Origin: Nipponacmea schrenckii | Taxonomy: Eukaryota; Mollusca; Gastropoda; Lottiidae | DNA: 64,000 bases | Assembly: GCA_030562195.1 (NCBI GenBank) | Contig: JAUJPP010000005.1 | Location: forward strand, 27,701,106-27,765,105 | Direction: 5' to 3' | Shown here: piece by piece, positions 12,090 through 25,201 of the stretch | Position numbering within the stretch: the first letter of the stretch is position 1 | How the letters are laid out: each line of letters starts with the position of its first letter | Made by a program: the position numbers and the translations under genes | Notes under the pieces: generated by a model | What the model saw: the letters and a program-made list of their open reading frames with translations, nothing else | The model's database searches: none | What the model was told of the DNA's origin: nothing

Positions 12090-14860
12090 TGCCAACAAGC
12101 AATTGTAGACAGACAGAACAACTTCGAATTCCAAGTCCCAGAATTCCAGGAATTTTTTTTGGAATTATACCAAAATCGATAGGGGTCTTCATTGAATGAT
12201 AATAAACATATATACCAAGTTTCAAGAAAATCCAATAAAAACTGTAGTCTCCACAGTGTCCACAAACAATTGTTGACAGACGGATGACAAACAGTACAAT
12301 TTGAAATTCCAAGTTCCAGAATTCCAGGAATTTTTTTCAGAATCATATCAAAATCAATAGGGGTCTTCCTTGGATGGTAATAAACAAATATACCAAGTTA
12401 CAAAAAGATTCATAAAGAAATGGAGTCTCTACAGTGTCCACAAGCTTTTGTTTACAAACAGAACAATTTGAAATTCAAATCCAAGAATTCCAGGAATTTT
12501 TTTCGGAATCATACCAAAATCAATAGGGGTCTTCATTGAATGATAATAAACATGTATACCAAGTTTCAAGAAAATCCAATGAAACCTGTAGTCTCCACAG
12601 TGTCCACAAACAATTATTGACAGACGGATGACAAACAGTACAATTCGAAATTCCAAGTCCCAGAATTCCAGGAATTTTTTTCAGAATCATATCAAAATCA
12701 ATAGGGTTCTTCCTTGGATGGTTATAAACAAATATACCAAGTTACAAAAAGATTCATAAAAAAATGGAGTCTCTACAGTGTCCACAAGCTTTTGTTATCA
12801 AACAGAACAATTTGAAATTCAAAGTTCAAGAATTCCAGGAATTTTTTTCGGAATCATACCAAAATCGATAGGGGTCTTCGTTGAATGGTAATAAACATGT
12901 ATACCAAGTTTCAAGAAGATCCAATAAAAACTGTAGTCTCTACAGTGTCCACAAACAATTGTTGACAGACGGATGAGAAACAGTACATTCGAAATTCCAA
13001 GTTCCAGAATTCCAGGAATTTTTTTCAGAATCATATCAAAATCAATAGGGGTCTTCCTTGGATGGTAATAAACAAATATACCAAGTTACAAAAAGATTCA
13101 TAAAGAAATGGAGTCTCTACAGTGTCCACAAGCTTTTGTTTACAAACAGAACAATTTGAAATTCAAAGTCCAAGAATTCCAGGAATTTTTTTCGGAATCA
13201 TACCAAAATCGATAGGGTTCTTCCTTGAGTGATTATAAACAAGTATACCAAGTTTCAAGAAATTCCAATAAAAACTGTAGTCTCTACAGTGTCCACAAAC
13301 AATTGTTGACAGACGGACCAACGGACCGACGGACCGACGGACCGACGGAATTTGAAATTCAAAGTTCAAGAATTCCAGGAATTTTTTTCGGAATCATACC
13401 AAAATCGATAGGGGTCTTCGTTGAATGGTAATAAACATGTATACCAAGTTTCAAGAAGATCCAATAAAAACTGTAGTCTCTACAGTGTCCACAAACAATT
13501 GTTGACAGACGGATGAGAAACAGTACATTCGAAATTCCAAGTTCCAGAATTCCAGGAATTTTTTTCAGAATCATATCAAAATCAATAGGGGTCTTCCTTG
13601 GATGTATTCCAGGAATTTTTTTCAGAATCATATCAAAATCAATAGGGGTCTTCCTTGGATGGTAATAAACAAATATACCAAGTTACAAAAAGATTCATAA
13701 AGAAATGGAGTCTCTACAGTGTCCACAAGCTTTTGTTTACAAACAGAACAATTTGAAATTCAAATCCAAGAATTCCAGGAATTTTTTTCGGAATCATACC
13801 AAAATCAATAGGGGTCTTCATTGAATGATAATAAACATGTATACCAAGTTTCAAGAAAATCCAATGAAACCTGTAGTCTCCACAGTGTCCACAAACAATT
13901 ATTGACAGACGGATGACAAACAGTACAATTCGAAATTCCAAGTCCCAGAATTCCAGGAATTTTTTTCAGAATCATATCAAAATCAATAGGGTTCTTCCTT
14001 GGATGGTTATAAACAAATATACCAAGTTACAAAAAGATTCATAAAAAAATGGAGTCTCTACAGTGTCCACAAGCTTTTGTTTACAAACAGAACAATTTGA
14101 AATTCAAAGTCCAAGAATTCCAGGAATTTTTTTCGAAATCATACCAAAATCGATAGGGTTCTTCCTTGAGTGATTATAAACAAGTATACCAAGTTTCAAG
14201 AAATTCCAATAAAAACTGTAGTCTCTACAGTGTCCACAAACAATTGTTGACAGACGAACCAACGGACCGACGGACCGACGGAATTTGAAATTCAAAGTTC
14301 AAGAATTCCAGGAATTTTTTTCGGAATCATACCAAAATCGATAGGGGTCTTCGTTGAATGGTAATAAACATGTATACCAAGTTTCAAGAAGATCCAATAA
14401 AAACTGTAGTCTCTACAGTGTCCACAAACAATTGTTGACAGACGGATGAGAAACAGTACATTCGAAATTCCAAGTTCCAGAATTCCAGGAATTTTTTTCA
14501 GAATCATATCAAAATCAATAGGGGTCTTCCTTGGATGGTAATAAACAAATATACCAAGTTACAAAAAGATTCATAAAGAAATGGAGTCTCTACAGTGTCC
14601 ACAAGCTTTTGTTTACAAACAGAACAATTTGAAATTCAAAGTCCAAGAATTCCAGGAATTTTTTTCGAAATCATACCAAAATCGATAGGGTTCTTCCTTG
14701 AGTGATTATAAACAAGTATACCAAGTTTCAAGAAATTCCAATAAAAACTGTAGTCTCTACAGTGTCCACAAACAATTGTTGACAGACGGACCAACGGACC
14801 GACGGACCGACGGACCGACGGACCAACGGACCGACGGACCGACGGACAGGGGCGACAACA
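12090..14860 (+). repeat. Core tandem array of H1 (~166/178-bp units, dimeric)
   Basis: GAATTCCAGGAA marks each unit: 12,141, 12,319, 12,485, 12,663, 12,830, 13,007 and onward, spaced alternately about 178 and 166 bp, so the working unit is a 344-bp dimer. Larger duplications overlie it. About 12,325-12,795 recurs 1,285 bp downstream with no difference seen by eye, and a roughly 240-bp block starting at about 12,826 recurs at about 13,366 and 14,299. Many short minus-strand open frames here share the word GHCGDY or GHCRDY; they are repeat artefacts, not genes. Confidence 0.9.
14788..14850 (+). repeat. (ACGG/ACCG)n microsatellite in H1
   Basis: Tetranucleotide run of GGACCGAC type at the end of the core array. 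Similar shorter runs lie at about 13,315-13,350 and 14,258-14,282. The same tetranucleotide recurs next to the end of H3 (about 33,136-33,172) and, inverted, in H4 (about 47,865-47,898), so it belongs to the element. Confidence 0.9.
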
Positions 14861-15029
14861 ATATACGTCCACATTTCTATGTGAGCGTATAAAAACAGTC
14901 TTGAAAAGTCCTTTGATGGATGAAAGCGCTATACTTTCTTTATAATGTGTTACTTATTTTGTGTAATTGTTTTTATATTATATAACGCTGCACTTTGTTT
15001 AAAAATTATTTTTTATATATTTACAAAAA

Positions 15030-18000
15030 TCAAGAATGTGTAAAATAAGATGTAAATTTCTGATAAACCGAAGGACTAATATAAGCTTCAACTATTAAAT
15101 AATTCCAGTCTTCATCAGCCACTATTTTCTGTACTGTAGCTTCTTTATATAACCAACTGAAATATATAATAGTGTAAAATACATTAACAACACGAACTGT
15201 ACTTAAAATTCTAGAAGTATTTCTGTGACACTTACAAATAACAGATACTTAATTAGTATGGAGGTATAACGTTGCCAATATTCTCGATAGTGTTGGAGCT
15301 TTAAATACCAATGTTGTTATTACAAAATACATTTGTCAATGCTGCAAAGCACAATTGTCGATTTGTAAAAATGTAAAATGTATATGTATACACCAAAATC
15401 CCATAACACTTTGCATTATGCATTTTGCATTAGACACTTTGCATTATACATTCTGCATTTGGCACTTTGCATTATCGAGCATTGCAGAGTAGACCTCTAC
15501 ATAATAGAACATATACCTTATATGGTATGATGACGTATTCATTTGCATACGTACAAAAACGGCGGAAATGTACGGATTTTTATAAATATGCGTGAGAAAT
15601 AAATTCTCCCTGACGGTCAAGGTATATGTATTTTCTATAATATCGCGTAGTCTCACTTAATTATGAGTCGTAATTTCAACTTTCAAATGCGGATAATTAT
15701 GGATATACATGGATTTGAAGGCTCAAATTTTTACAATGAGCTGTGAACGCTATTACTGACTAACGTTCGATTGGTCGAAAAAAATGCCGCTGTTGTCCTT
15801 TCAAGCCCCAGTCACACATGCCTGGACTTCAGCACAGAGTAGCTCCGGACAAAATACCCCGGTATAACCTTGACAACCCCCAATAGTTTTGGATGAAATT
15901 TCAAGCAAAAATGTTTTGCAGTACTCCGGGCCTTTAGTTAGGGCCTTTGTCTCAATCCCACATTCCCAGACTGAGGCCCCGGAATACTCCCGGACTCTGA
16001 TCCGTGGATTCTCCTTCAGTGCGGTCCAGGCTGAGCCCAAGATTTATTTGACATGACAAATACTTTCCTGTGTTACGGCGGCTACTCCGTTTTTCAGGTC
16101 TTCTCTGGGCCTACGTCCGGTCTACTCCGAGCCATTGCCGGTATAATCACTGGTCCCTTTAAGGCTACTCCTGCTCTACACCGGCAAGGTTCAGGTGTAA
16201 TCCGAACCTGTCCGGATCCGTTCATCCGGGTCTACTCCTTTGCTTTTCCGGGTATATGTGCAGAACTATTTTTGACATTTTTCTTGAAATTTCACCCAAA
16301 AATACGGGGGTCGTCCGGGATATAACAGGGTATTTTGTCCGGGGTAACTCCGGGCTGAAGTCCAGCATGCGGAACTGGGGATTTAAAGACATCTTTAATA
16401 AATTGAAGTTATCCGTTTATCGACATTCGAACATTATTTATCAAAAGAGCGATATTTATACAAACAAAAAAATCGACTTATAGTAGAAAAAATGATCCGA
16501 TTTGAATAAAATTTGGTGTGAGTATATAGAATAGTTTCCAGAACATCACTCTGGCGTTTATTAGTGGATATAAAGTTAAAGAGATACACAAGAGAAGTAA
16601 GGCCGTAACGCCTTTTTTTTTACCGATCTTGACCGTCAGGGAGAATTTATTTCTCACGCATGTTTATAAATTTCCGTACATTTCCGCCGTTTTTTTACGT
16701 ATGCAAATGAATAACGTCATCATTCCATATAAGGTATATGTTCTATTATGTAGAAGTCTATTCTGCAAGGCTCGATTATGTAGAAGTCTATTCTGCAAGG
16801 CTCGATTCTGCAAGGCTCGATTATGTAGAAGACTATTCTGCAAGGTTCGATAATGCAAAGTGCGTAATGTAAAGTGACTAATGCAGAATTTATAATGCAA
16901 AGTGTCTAATGCATAATGCAAAGTGTAAATTGTAAGCTGCATTCATGTGCCATACCACAGGATTCTGGGGTATACTCATACATTTTACATTTTTACAAAT
17001 CGACAATTGTTCTTTGCAGCATTGACAAATGTATTATGTAATATTAACATTGGTATTTTAAGCTGTAACACAATCGAGAATATTGGTAACGTTATACCTC
17101 CATAAATTAGAATGTTGTGTTGCAGTAAGATAACAGCTTTATTTTAAAGTCTTGGACATACATTCTATTTATTATAACAGTCATTGGAATTCCTTATAAA
17201 CGAACAGTGTATAAGTTGTATTATATGAATGGTTTACCTTCAGTATTTTATAGATTTGCCCGGTAAAAAAAGATAAATTTTAATTGACATATAAAAGGTG
17301 ATTTATACCTTAATTCTGCTCCACCATTTGGAATTCGAAATGTTTTATGTAATTTACCAGTAACTGTTATTAGTTTCTGTTGTATTTGTAATTTTAAATT
17401 TTGTAACCCCTGACCAGTAGCAGCTGATACAAATATATTGTCATTTTCTTTTTCTTCCTGTACTTTCTCCCTACCATAAAGGTTTTATCATATAAAATCA
17501 AAATATAGCTTGCCAGACAAAGTAATATACACCCACTGGCAGGATTGAATTTAAACAAAAACTTCACAGTACAATAGCAATCACTGGAATAAAATATTCA
17601 ACCTTCAGTTCTTTCTGAGTGATAAATGTAACAAATTTCTTTGTCTCATTAAAATTTGCCAAGAAATGAGTTTAATTTACCCGTAACAAGGCAATAACTC
17701 ATTAATATTTTTGATATTTTTTGATTCATCCTTGGGTGATAATAAACAAATTCAGCAAGTTTCGTAAAATATCAGTAAACAATTTTGTCTTGTAGAGTAT
17801 TAACAAGCCAAAAATCTAACATGCATTAAAGAACAAGGGCAATAATTAATAATTTAATATTTTTCCTTATTTTTATTTTCAATGCAGTTCATCATGGGGT
17901 GATAATTTACTATTTCAGCCAGTTTCTTCCAGTAGTTACAAGCCAAACATCAAATGTGTTTTAAAGAAAAAGAGCAATAATTCATACTTTAATGTGATAT

Positions 18001-21000
18001 TTTCACTAGGGTTCATCTTTGGGTGAAAATAAACAATTTCAGCAAGTTTCTTCATAATTGGTCAATAATTGTGCCCTCTTGAGTGTTTACAAGCCAAAAA
18101 TTGAATGTGTTTTCAAAACAAGGGCAATAAATGATACTACGTATATATTGATTTATCTTATTCTTAAATAGGCTTTGGTGATAACAAATACTCAGGCCAA
18201 ATTTCTTCATAATCCATCAAGAATTGTGCTCTTTAAAGTAGTTACAAGCTGAAATAGAACGCGTTTACAACAAAGACAATAATATTTAATTTCGCAGATT
18301 TTCAACAGGGTTCCTCCTTGGGTTATTACACCATCTGACACCAAGTTTCATCAAAATTTGTTAAGAATTTTTCTTTTTTTCTTAAACAATATTTATTCAT
18401 AAATTACAAGTTAGAAATACATATAGAAGGGTTATGGTTTCAGAAACAAGTCAAAACTTATATTAATCTGTTAAGAATTGTGGAGTGTTAAAGAGCATTT
18501 CAAGAACAAGGGCAATACGTCATACTAAATATTTTTTAGACTTTGCTGTTTATCAGTAGGGTTCATCCTTGGGTGATTACAAATACTAACACAAAGTTAC
18601 ATCAAAATCCATCAAGAATTATGCCTTCTACAAGCCCGTTTATGAGCAATTGTGGATGGACGGTCAGACATGGTTGATGACAATGTACGCTCTACATTTC
18701 ATGTGGGCGTATGAAAATGACATTTGTGCATTTTATTCAATAGTAGTTGATAATATAAATGGACAATGACAATGACGATGTAATTTAATATGTTTTAGGA
18801 TGCATTATGATATTGTTTTGTACATCAAAGCATATTTCATTCAAAGAATAGTTACAGTTACTTACAATTGGACTAGATCTGTTTTATTGCAAACTTCTAT
18901 AATACTTTTAAATTTTTTTGGTGGTAATATAGATGATAACGTATTTAATACATTATGTTTTTGACCTGTTGTATCAGGATGACTTATATCACGTACATGT
19001 ATTACCACATCCTGTTATAAACAATAATATTAAACATCTTTTATTACAAATACTGAGTCATTTCAATATTAAGACAGGTTCCTTTGTAACAAAATTCTTG
19101 ATTATTCTTTATAAATATAAAATGACACTTACTGCTATCAAGGCATCCTCAAGGGTTGCTGAAAAAGCTTGTATGAGGTTGGTAGGTATATCAGAAATAA
19201 AGCCTACTGTATCAACATATAGAGTTTTCATATAATTTGGTAATATACCAGCATGTACAGTAACATCTAGTGTGGCAAATAATATGTCTTTAGGTTCTAA
19301 TTTACTATCTCCTGTCAAAGCCTTAATCAGAGTTGTCTTTCCTGAAACAACAGAAATTAAAATGGAAATTAATCATTACATAGACTGCCTCCTTTGTCTG
19401 AGCAGCAGAATTATTGAAATACTTCTGAGCATCTTCAAATGTTAATCTAAACTCAGTGTAAAACCTTGACTGCAATAGCCAACTTTCTTGTACAAGAACA
19501 AAACTGGATAACAGAAAGTTACCTGAATTTGTATAACCAACTACAGCCACTGACATAAATTCTTTTTTAAGTCGATTATTTCTTAACAATTTCCTCTGTT
19601 TTTCAATTTTATCAAGAGCCAGCTTTATTTTACTTTCTCTTTCCTATAAAAGAAGTTATAAAATATTACAAATAAAAACAATCATTTTGATTAAATATTA
19701 TTTAGAAATCCTTTCTCAATTAACAATGACCAACGAAAATGTGTTTTTTTGTTCAGAATTGCAAGGAGAAAGGGAATAACTTTCAATTTTATGAGGTTTA
19801 ATGACACTATGCTACAATTGTAATTTAACTTGAAGTGTAAACAAAGGCTGAATTATTTAAAGTAAGCAAGACTAAATGCAAAATGAGTTTAATACAGATA
19901 TACAACAGAACAATAAATACCTGAAGCATGAGTTTACGACGATTTAAATGAACGGGAGCAGAACCACCAATAAATTGTGAATCTCCAATTTGTTTATCAA
20001 AATAACCTTCATGTACTTGTCCCAATCGCTTTCTATAAAACAATAATTTTGTGAATATAGGTAGGTAAGGAGACGGTTGGCACAAATATGTAAAGCACAA
20101 GACATTTAGATACACTTTTTTAAGCAAATGTTCATTGAAGCACAGGTCATTTAAGCACATTTTCAATTAAGTTCATATTAACTTAGGAACACACACTTTA
20201 ATTTAGACACAGTGATTTTAGGCACATCCTCAATTAGGCATATATGCAAAAGCATACTACTCAAGGATTTAATAGATGTCACCTTGTTAAATATGTTACA
20301 GTATAAGGAACTGGCTAAAGTATATATCTTTCCATTAAGGTATCTTAGGTCTTAAAAGAAGCATAAAATTTTAATTTCACTCAAATTTCACCAATAACTG
20401 TATATATCCATCAGTGGACTTAACCGGTGTCATAACTTTATGTCAAAATCCCTCTATAATTCGATAAATCCACAAAATCAAGTAGTTAATAATAAAACGC
20501 TTAAACATCCATTGACCATTTTTTTGGAACTTTTTTGGAAGACTATTATTACTGTTTGTTTACCCCAGAAAATGATTTCCGTAGCCCACTAGTGCATGGA
20601 TGGGATGTTTGTTTTTCCTGTTGTAATTTTGATTAGCATTGATTTTTCCCAAAATTTTTTTTGCTCACTTTTTAAAAAAATTCTGAATACCGATGCGGGA
20701 TGCAAACTTATTTAACCAATAGTCAAAATTAAACATAAGTGTGTGTATTTTAAGGCCTATTATATCTTAAAGAAAAACAACTTCATAAAAATATATGGAC
20801 AAAAAAGAAATGGTTACCGTAGAAATGGAATTTCAGCAAGAGCAATCTGTAATTTTGATTCCTTTGTTCTGGCATGGTCTTTGAAAATTTGTAACACAAT
20901 TGCATATCTGCAATAGAGATTTACATACTAACAATCTCCACCATGTAGATGTAGTGAGCAATGAGTAATATCTAATCTTGACTTGAGGTAAAGCTGAGAT

Positions 21001-23268
21001 ACTTCTGCTATTTTTATTTGTTCTAGTGTTGGAGCAATTACAAGCAGGTAGGTTTGTGTAGAAAATTTCATTTTTTTTTATTACATTCGGATATAAAGCA
21101 TTTCATGTCACATTTCTGCTTCAAAACAATGGATTAACCAAATTTTCTTATATTCAAATATCTGGACTTCCTTCCTATATGATAAGGCACAAATAATTCA
21201 AACCTTAATCCTAGATTACTGTCTTGTGCAACTTTAACTTAGCTAAATGATTCTAAAGTATGATAGGTTGAATGTATGGTGAACCTGTCCCTTTAATAAA
21301 ACATACCTATCAAAAACTGGAACTCTCCATGCCCTCTGTAGGCAAGCAAGTTGAACACTAGACAACAAATCAACACCTATTAAAACTCCACTTATTCTTC
21401 TATATTGACGAATTTCAGATTTAAGTTCTTGAAATTTCACCTTTTGAAATATCTGGTCTGATTTTGGAAACTTTACAGACACCAATCTCTGAAGAATACA
21501 AATTCTTTGTTATAAAGCTAAGCAGCACTGTGTATTTGGGTAATTTCAAATGATAAGAGTATAAATTGAATAGTATATTGTTTCATTTCAGGAAAATTAG
21601 TCAGATCTCAGTAGATTTAATATTTGCAACCTTGTTTATTCTATCATAATGGTACATAAACATTACAGGATGATTGACTTAATTCCATAAATTTCTAATA
21701 TATACATGTATTTACTTTTCTAAGGTTAGCCTAACAATGATAATAGATGTATTATCAAGATTTACAATCCACGGTATTATTTTACCTTTGATGTCAACGA
21801 CGATTATTTCATAAATTAACAAATCTATTGGAAAAAGGGGGTTAACAGTGAAAAAGAAACATAGTTTTCCTTGGATTGTAAGTTAGATATAGACCTCAAA
21901 TCCCTTGGTTAATAAAAGAAAAAATGTCGAGGGCTAATATTAACCTTGTATCGGTCAATATCTTATACATAATGCTTATAGACAGGAAAATACCAACAAA
22001 ACACCAACCAATCCCATACTCAAATCAAAAAATTCAAACAGTTAACCTTTTCTACAACTTCCCAGTTTGGTAGAGTATCTACCAATGTACATGTTTCTTC
22101 TAATCTTAATGTAGGAGACGTTATTTTGTTTTGGTGTGGACCCCATTTTACATCTATAAAAGAAAAACAAAAGCATTCTCACAAATCTTAAAATGAACTG
22201 ACAGAAATATAGTGTAATAGAACCTGCATTCTGTTTACATTTCAAGCTATGATTTTAAAACCATCCTTTTTTTTAAGGTATAACAGATGAGTTTATGCTT
22301 AAGAAGACCTTGTAGTACAAAATGATGGTGTGACCAAACCTTTTGGCACGTCAATGTCATTTTTTACACTATACATAAGCTCATGAATGAAAAAAATTGG
22401 ACATATGTAAGTAAAATTTGGTGACTATTTCTTTGTTAATATAATATCATCTTTATAAGGTTATCACTAGAGGAGTTGAAGATATTACCTGGTTGAATTA
22501 CTAATAATCTATGTCCTAAATCTGGTATACTACATATATTCCGTATAAAAGACTGATATTCCTTGTCCTTAAATATCTCTTCAGCTTCCTCTGAAATCAT
22601 AATTATTTTCAACATTATATTTAATACAGGCATGTTTAGGCTTTCCAAAAGTATTCCAGCTTCTAAGGGAAGACTACAGACAGGCTGTCCAGCAATTATT
22701 GACAATAAATAAGGGCTTTTTCGGGATGAATTTTTTTTAGCGTATTTTATTCTTCCAAAATACTTAAGCACCATGTACCCGCCTCTTGGTTGTATATTAG
22801 GCCATAGACATACCATAATCACCTGGACAGACTGCAAAAAGTTATTTCACCTGAACATACAGTTGCTACAAATTTACATGCAATACTTTGTAATAATAGA
22901 ATTGGAATGGTTGGTTATATAATGAAATTGGAAGAAAAAAAATTATTCCTATAAACATCCACCATTCTTTTATAAATTGATATTGACAGTTGAGTTGATT
23001 AATAAAAAAATAAGTATTCCAAAAATTTACCATTGCTAAGGACATCATTTTCAAGCAAAGCTTTGTCATTTAATTTTGAAATGTAGCGTAGTGCTTTATA
23101 TTGACAATATGATAATCGATTCAAAATCTTCATAGCTTGATTAACATGGAGATAGGATTTCAGTCTTTGTTTCTTAATCATCTGGCCATTAACATCAGAT
23201 CTCTTGGTTGAATATTTACATAATATTGAATATTCAGTATGAGTAACATTTCTGATAAGCTTCAGCAT
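15030..23268 (-). CDS. GTPBP6: GTP-binding protein 6 (HflX-family, mitochondrial)
   Basis: Eleven coding exons in transcript order: 23268-23031, 22590-22489, 22153-22047, 21488-21307, 20907-20818, 20032-19921, 19643-19523, 19341-19133, 19011-18866, 17470-17309, 15156-15030. All junctions are GT-AG, phases match, and the sum is 1,596 nt (531 aa plus stop). Motifs: HflX-type ARTKESKLQ (exon 5), P-loop GYTNSGKT (residues 313-320, split over exons 7/8), switch II DTVGF (361-365), DISHP (395-399), NKTD (429-432), SAATG (451-455) and a C-terminal WLYKEATVQ block. The N terminus is basic and hydroxylated, like a mitochondrial presequence. GTPBP6 relatives act on the mitochondrial ribosome (recycling and assembly); that function comes from the family. 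An acceptor just before the ATG (23271-23273) suggests a non-coding 5' exon. Introns hold H2 and FB1. Confidence 0.93.
15257..17104. mobile_element. FB1: long-hairpin (foldback) transposon, TATGGAGG ends
   Basis: Lies in the last intron of GTPBP6. The left arm (15,257-15,621) is the inverted complement of the right arm (16,628-17,104). The ends are TATGGAGGTATAACGTT and its complement, flanked by a perfect 6-bp duplication AATTAG (15,251-15,256 and 17,105-17,110). The arms contain arrays of simple words: CACTTTGCATTA on the left and TAGAAGTCTATTCTGCAAGG on the right. The loop carries a second GC-rich hairpin (15,798-16,388). No transposase frame, so non-autonomous. Confidence 0.9.
15798..16388. 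repeat. Inner hairpin nested in FB1
   Basis: The ends CTTTCAAGCCCCAG and CTGGGGATTTAAAG are imperfect inverted repeats. Inside, the word CTCCGG/CCGGA and its complement recur (for example ACTCCGGGC, CCGGACAAAATACCCCGG), so the GC-rich segment folds on itself. No flanking duplication was found, so it may be part of FB1 or an older insertion. Confidence 0.65.
17504..18712 (+). mobile_element. H2: Helentron-type non-autonomous element
   Basis: Starts ATAGCTTGCCAGACAAAGTA followed by ATACACCCACTGGCAGG, and ends CATGTGGGCGTAT, the same termini as H1, H3 and H4. The core has degenerate repeats with 'gggttcatccttgggtgata' words. It sits in the GTPBP6 intron between the exons at 18,866 and 17,470 and is interrupted by a short retroposon at 18,370-18,468. 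Confidence 0.8.
18370..18468 (-). mobile_element. Short retroposed fragment inside H2, 11-bp target duplication
   Basis: A 99-bp segment starting with a T-rich run, then AACAATATTTATTCATAAAT, is flanked by TGTTAAGAATT on both sides (18,359-18,369 and 18,469-18,479). The T-rich start and complementary AATAAA signal suggest a short retroposon in minus orientation. The related copy is at 10,436-10,532. Confidence 0.7.
20070..20255. repeat. AGGCACA-type word array in GTPBP6 intron
   Basis: Repeated words such as CATTTAAGCACA, ATTTAGACACA and TTTTAGGCACATCC. The same vocabulary builds the inner arms of FB3 (53,750-54,015 and 54,380-54,560). I found no TATGGA terminus or target duplication, so it is probably an old fragment. 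Confidence 0.5.
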
Positions 23269-24175
23269 TTCTGAAAAGAAAAATAATGACAAATTTTAAA
23301 ATGGAATTCCATGGTCTGTTAAAGTCTGATAATTATGAGACAACTGTTCCACATTACATTCTGCAAATAGTTTTCATTTCATCTATAGATAAGCCGAAAA
23401 AAGAAAAAGAAGTGAGCTTTTCAAGTGAAATAAATCGCTATATGCAATTTTATGTTTATAATGGAAATTTGCACTAGGGTTGTAGCTAGAAGACATTGAG
23501 TGTCATAGTGAGAAAAGCAATTACAACTCACAGCCGAAGGTAAATGGGACCACTCAAAGGGCTGAATCCCCCTAAACCATTTTTTCCCCAAGGAGAGCAC
23601 CAGTTTCACTAATTAATTGATAACAAAATTTATTGCTATTTAATATAAATTGTCAGTCAATGAATTCAATATTTGTGCTTTTGTACCGAATTAAAGGAAA
23701 TTTACGCTTAGAGTAATGGTTTTAAAAAAACAATTGTTGAATCTTGAATATTTTGCATTTTTTACACAACTTTTTGTGCCGGTCAATGAACTGTTTTTAT
23801 TATGACAGTGCCGATCAGTCAAGCTGAGTGAAGGCTACTACTGACTGTCGCTGACCACCAAGGCCACATCCCTGATTGGCACTTCCAAAGATAAGTAACT
23901 CTGACAATTTAGGGTTTGAAAAAAAAGCTAACTATGGCTCAGATATAGCATCTACAAACACTATTGTAATTATGAAATAGAAACTGAAATAATAGAATGC
24001 GAAAGTACCTGGTAGGTAGTATGATTAAAATTGGTGGATAACACAATCTTAGTTATGAAAAGAATAAGCTTATTGAATGATGTTACAAAGAAAGTAGGCT
24101 ATTATTTATACTTATCATAGATTATCAACAAAGCATCATTCAAAAGTCATAAAATATGATAGCTTACTGATTTAT

Positions 24176-24495
24176 GGGAGCCACAGCAATAAATTATTTG
24201 GACGCTTGTTCCCTAACCTGAGGGTCCAGGGTTCAGAGATGAACCTTTAGATTTTTTAGCTGGTTTCCCCTTCTCAGTGATGCAGGTGGGAGGGAAAAAG
24301 CATTTAGTTGTTTGGATGGGACAAAAATAAATCCCAGTGTACTGCAGGCTGTGCACATAAAAGATCCCCCAACAGTTGGAAATGGCAAAAATTGCAAAAT
24401 TTCACTCATTGCACACTGCATGGCGTTGCCCGTCTTCATTAGCCCAGTAGGTGCTCAAGAGTATGACGTAAAACTCCATTCATTTTTTTGGTGAT
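24176..24495 (+). repeat. SINE-like repeat
   Basis: About 320 bp starting near 'tgggagccacagcaat', with GGGTCCAGGGTTCAGAGATG resembling a degraded tRNA-type B box. It ends 'gtatgacgtaaaactccatt' 'catt' with a T-rich run, the form of a retroposon with a CATT-type tail. The tRNA origin is inferred; only one copy is in the window. Confidence 0.45.
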
Positions 24496-25201
24496 TTCAA
24501 AATATATAAATACACGGCTGGGTCTATTTACCATTATTATGTGGCAAATTTTATAGTCTTGAACCATTCAAAATATTACTTAATCCTACCATGAATTTTG
24601 AGCAGAAATAACTATATAGGTAGGTTCTCTCCTTTGATATGAGAGCGCAGCTAGGGTTAGGGTTAGCGAAGCTCTCTCTTATGGTAACATGTATACATGA
24701 ATATGCATCAGAAGAACTTTGCACCACTGGTAGTAAAAAAAAAAAAAAAAAAAAGATGGCCGCCATGGGGGCTGCCATGTTTGTTTACAGCTAGGTCGCA
24801 GTCAATCAAGGTAGTCTCGAAGTAAATATTCTGGAATTCTTAAAATAAATTACATTTCTTTTACAAACACTAAAATTGATGTTTTGTACCCTATTTAAAC
24901 ACCTTACGTTCAATCTTAATTTTTCCTGAATGTTCTATGCAGGATTTCCATAAACAAGTTTATCTCATATAAGAGTTGTCTTGCCGTCGAAATTATGTTG
25001 ACAGGGAGTTTTCTGACGTCACATGCTATTTATGACGTCGAAATTTATCAATGAATGACATTATTTTGCGTATTCATTGTCATTATTATCAATAGCCCTA
25101 GTCTGCACTCTCATTCAAGGCCATGCCTTATTCATATTAATAGAGGTAACTCAGAACTCCACGTTTGTAATTAGACTCTAATTGGAACGAAAGCTTTTTT
25201 T

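Larger units (their letters stand above)
11656..14890 (+). mobile_element. H1: Helentron-type (pearl/HINE-like) element with expanded core array
   Basis: The left end carries the palindrome CTTGCCAGGCAAG (11,661) followed by ATACGCCCACTGGCAGC. The right end is a GAGCGTAT variant of the family end CATGTGGGCGTAT. ATACGCCCAC and GTGGGCGTAT form the subterminal inverted repeat. Inside is a core tandem array plus ACGG/ACCG microsatellites. A non-autonomous element with subterminal inverted repeats, a terminal hairpin, core tandem repeats and a tetranucleotide array is the known build of bivalve 'pearl' and Helentron-associated (HINE) elements; assigning it to them is inference. A second right-end-like segment at 12,000-12,046 suggests that a short complete element (11,656-12,046) is fused to a longer one. 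Confidence 0.75.

Noticed and set aside
12055..14872. Many open frames on the minus strand sharing words like GHCGDYSFYW and a recurring PKKIPGIL motif
   Set aside because: They are translations of the H1 core tandem repeat; unit length and frame drift with each copy, and there are no conserved starts or splice signals.
24655..24672. TTAGGG-like telomeric repeats
   Set aside because: Only about two copies (agggttagggttag); too short to call an interstitial telomere.
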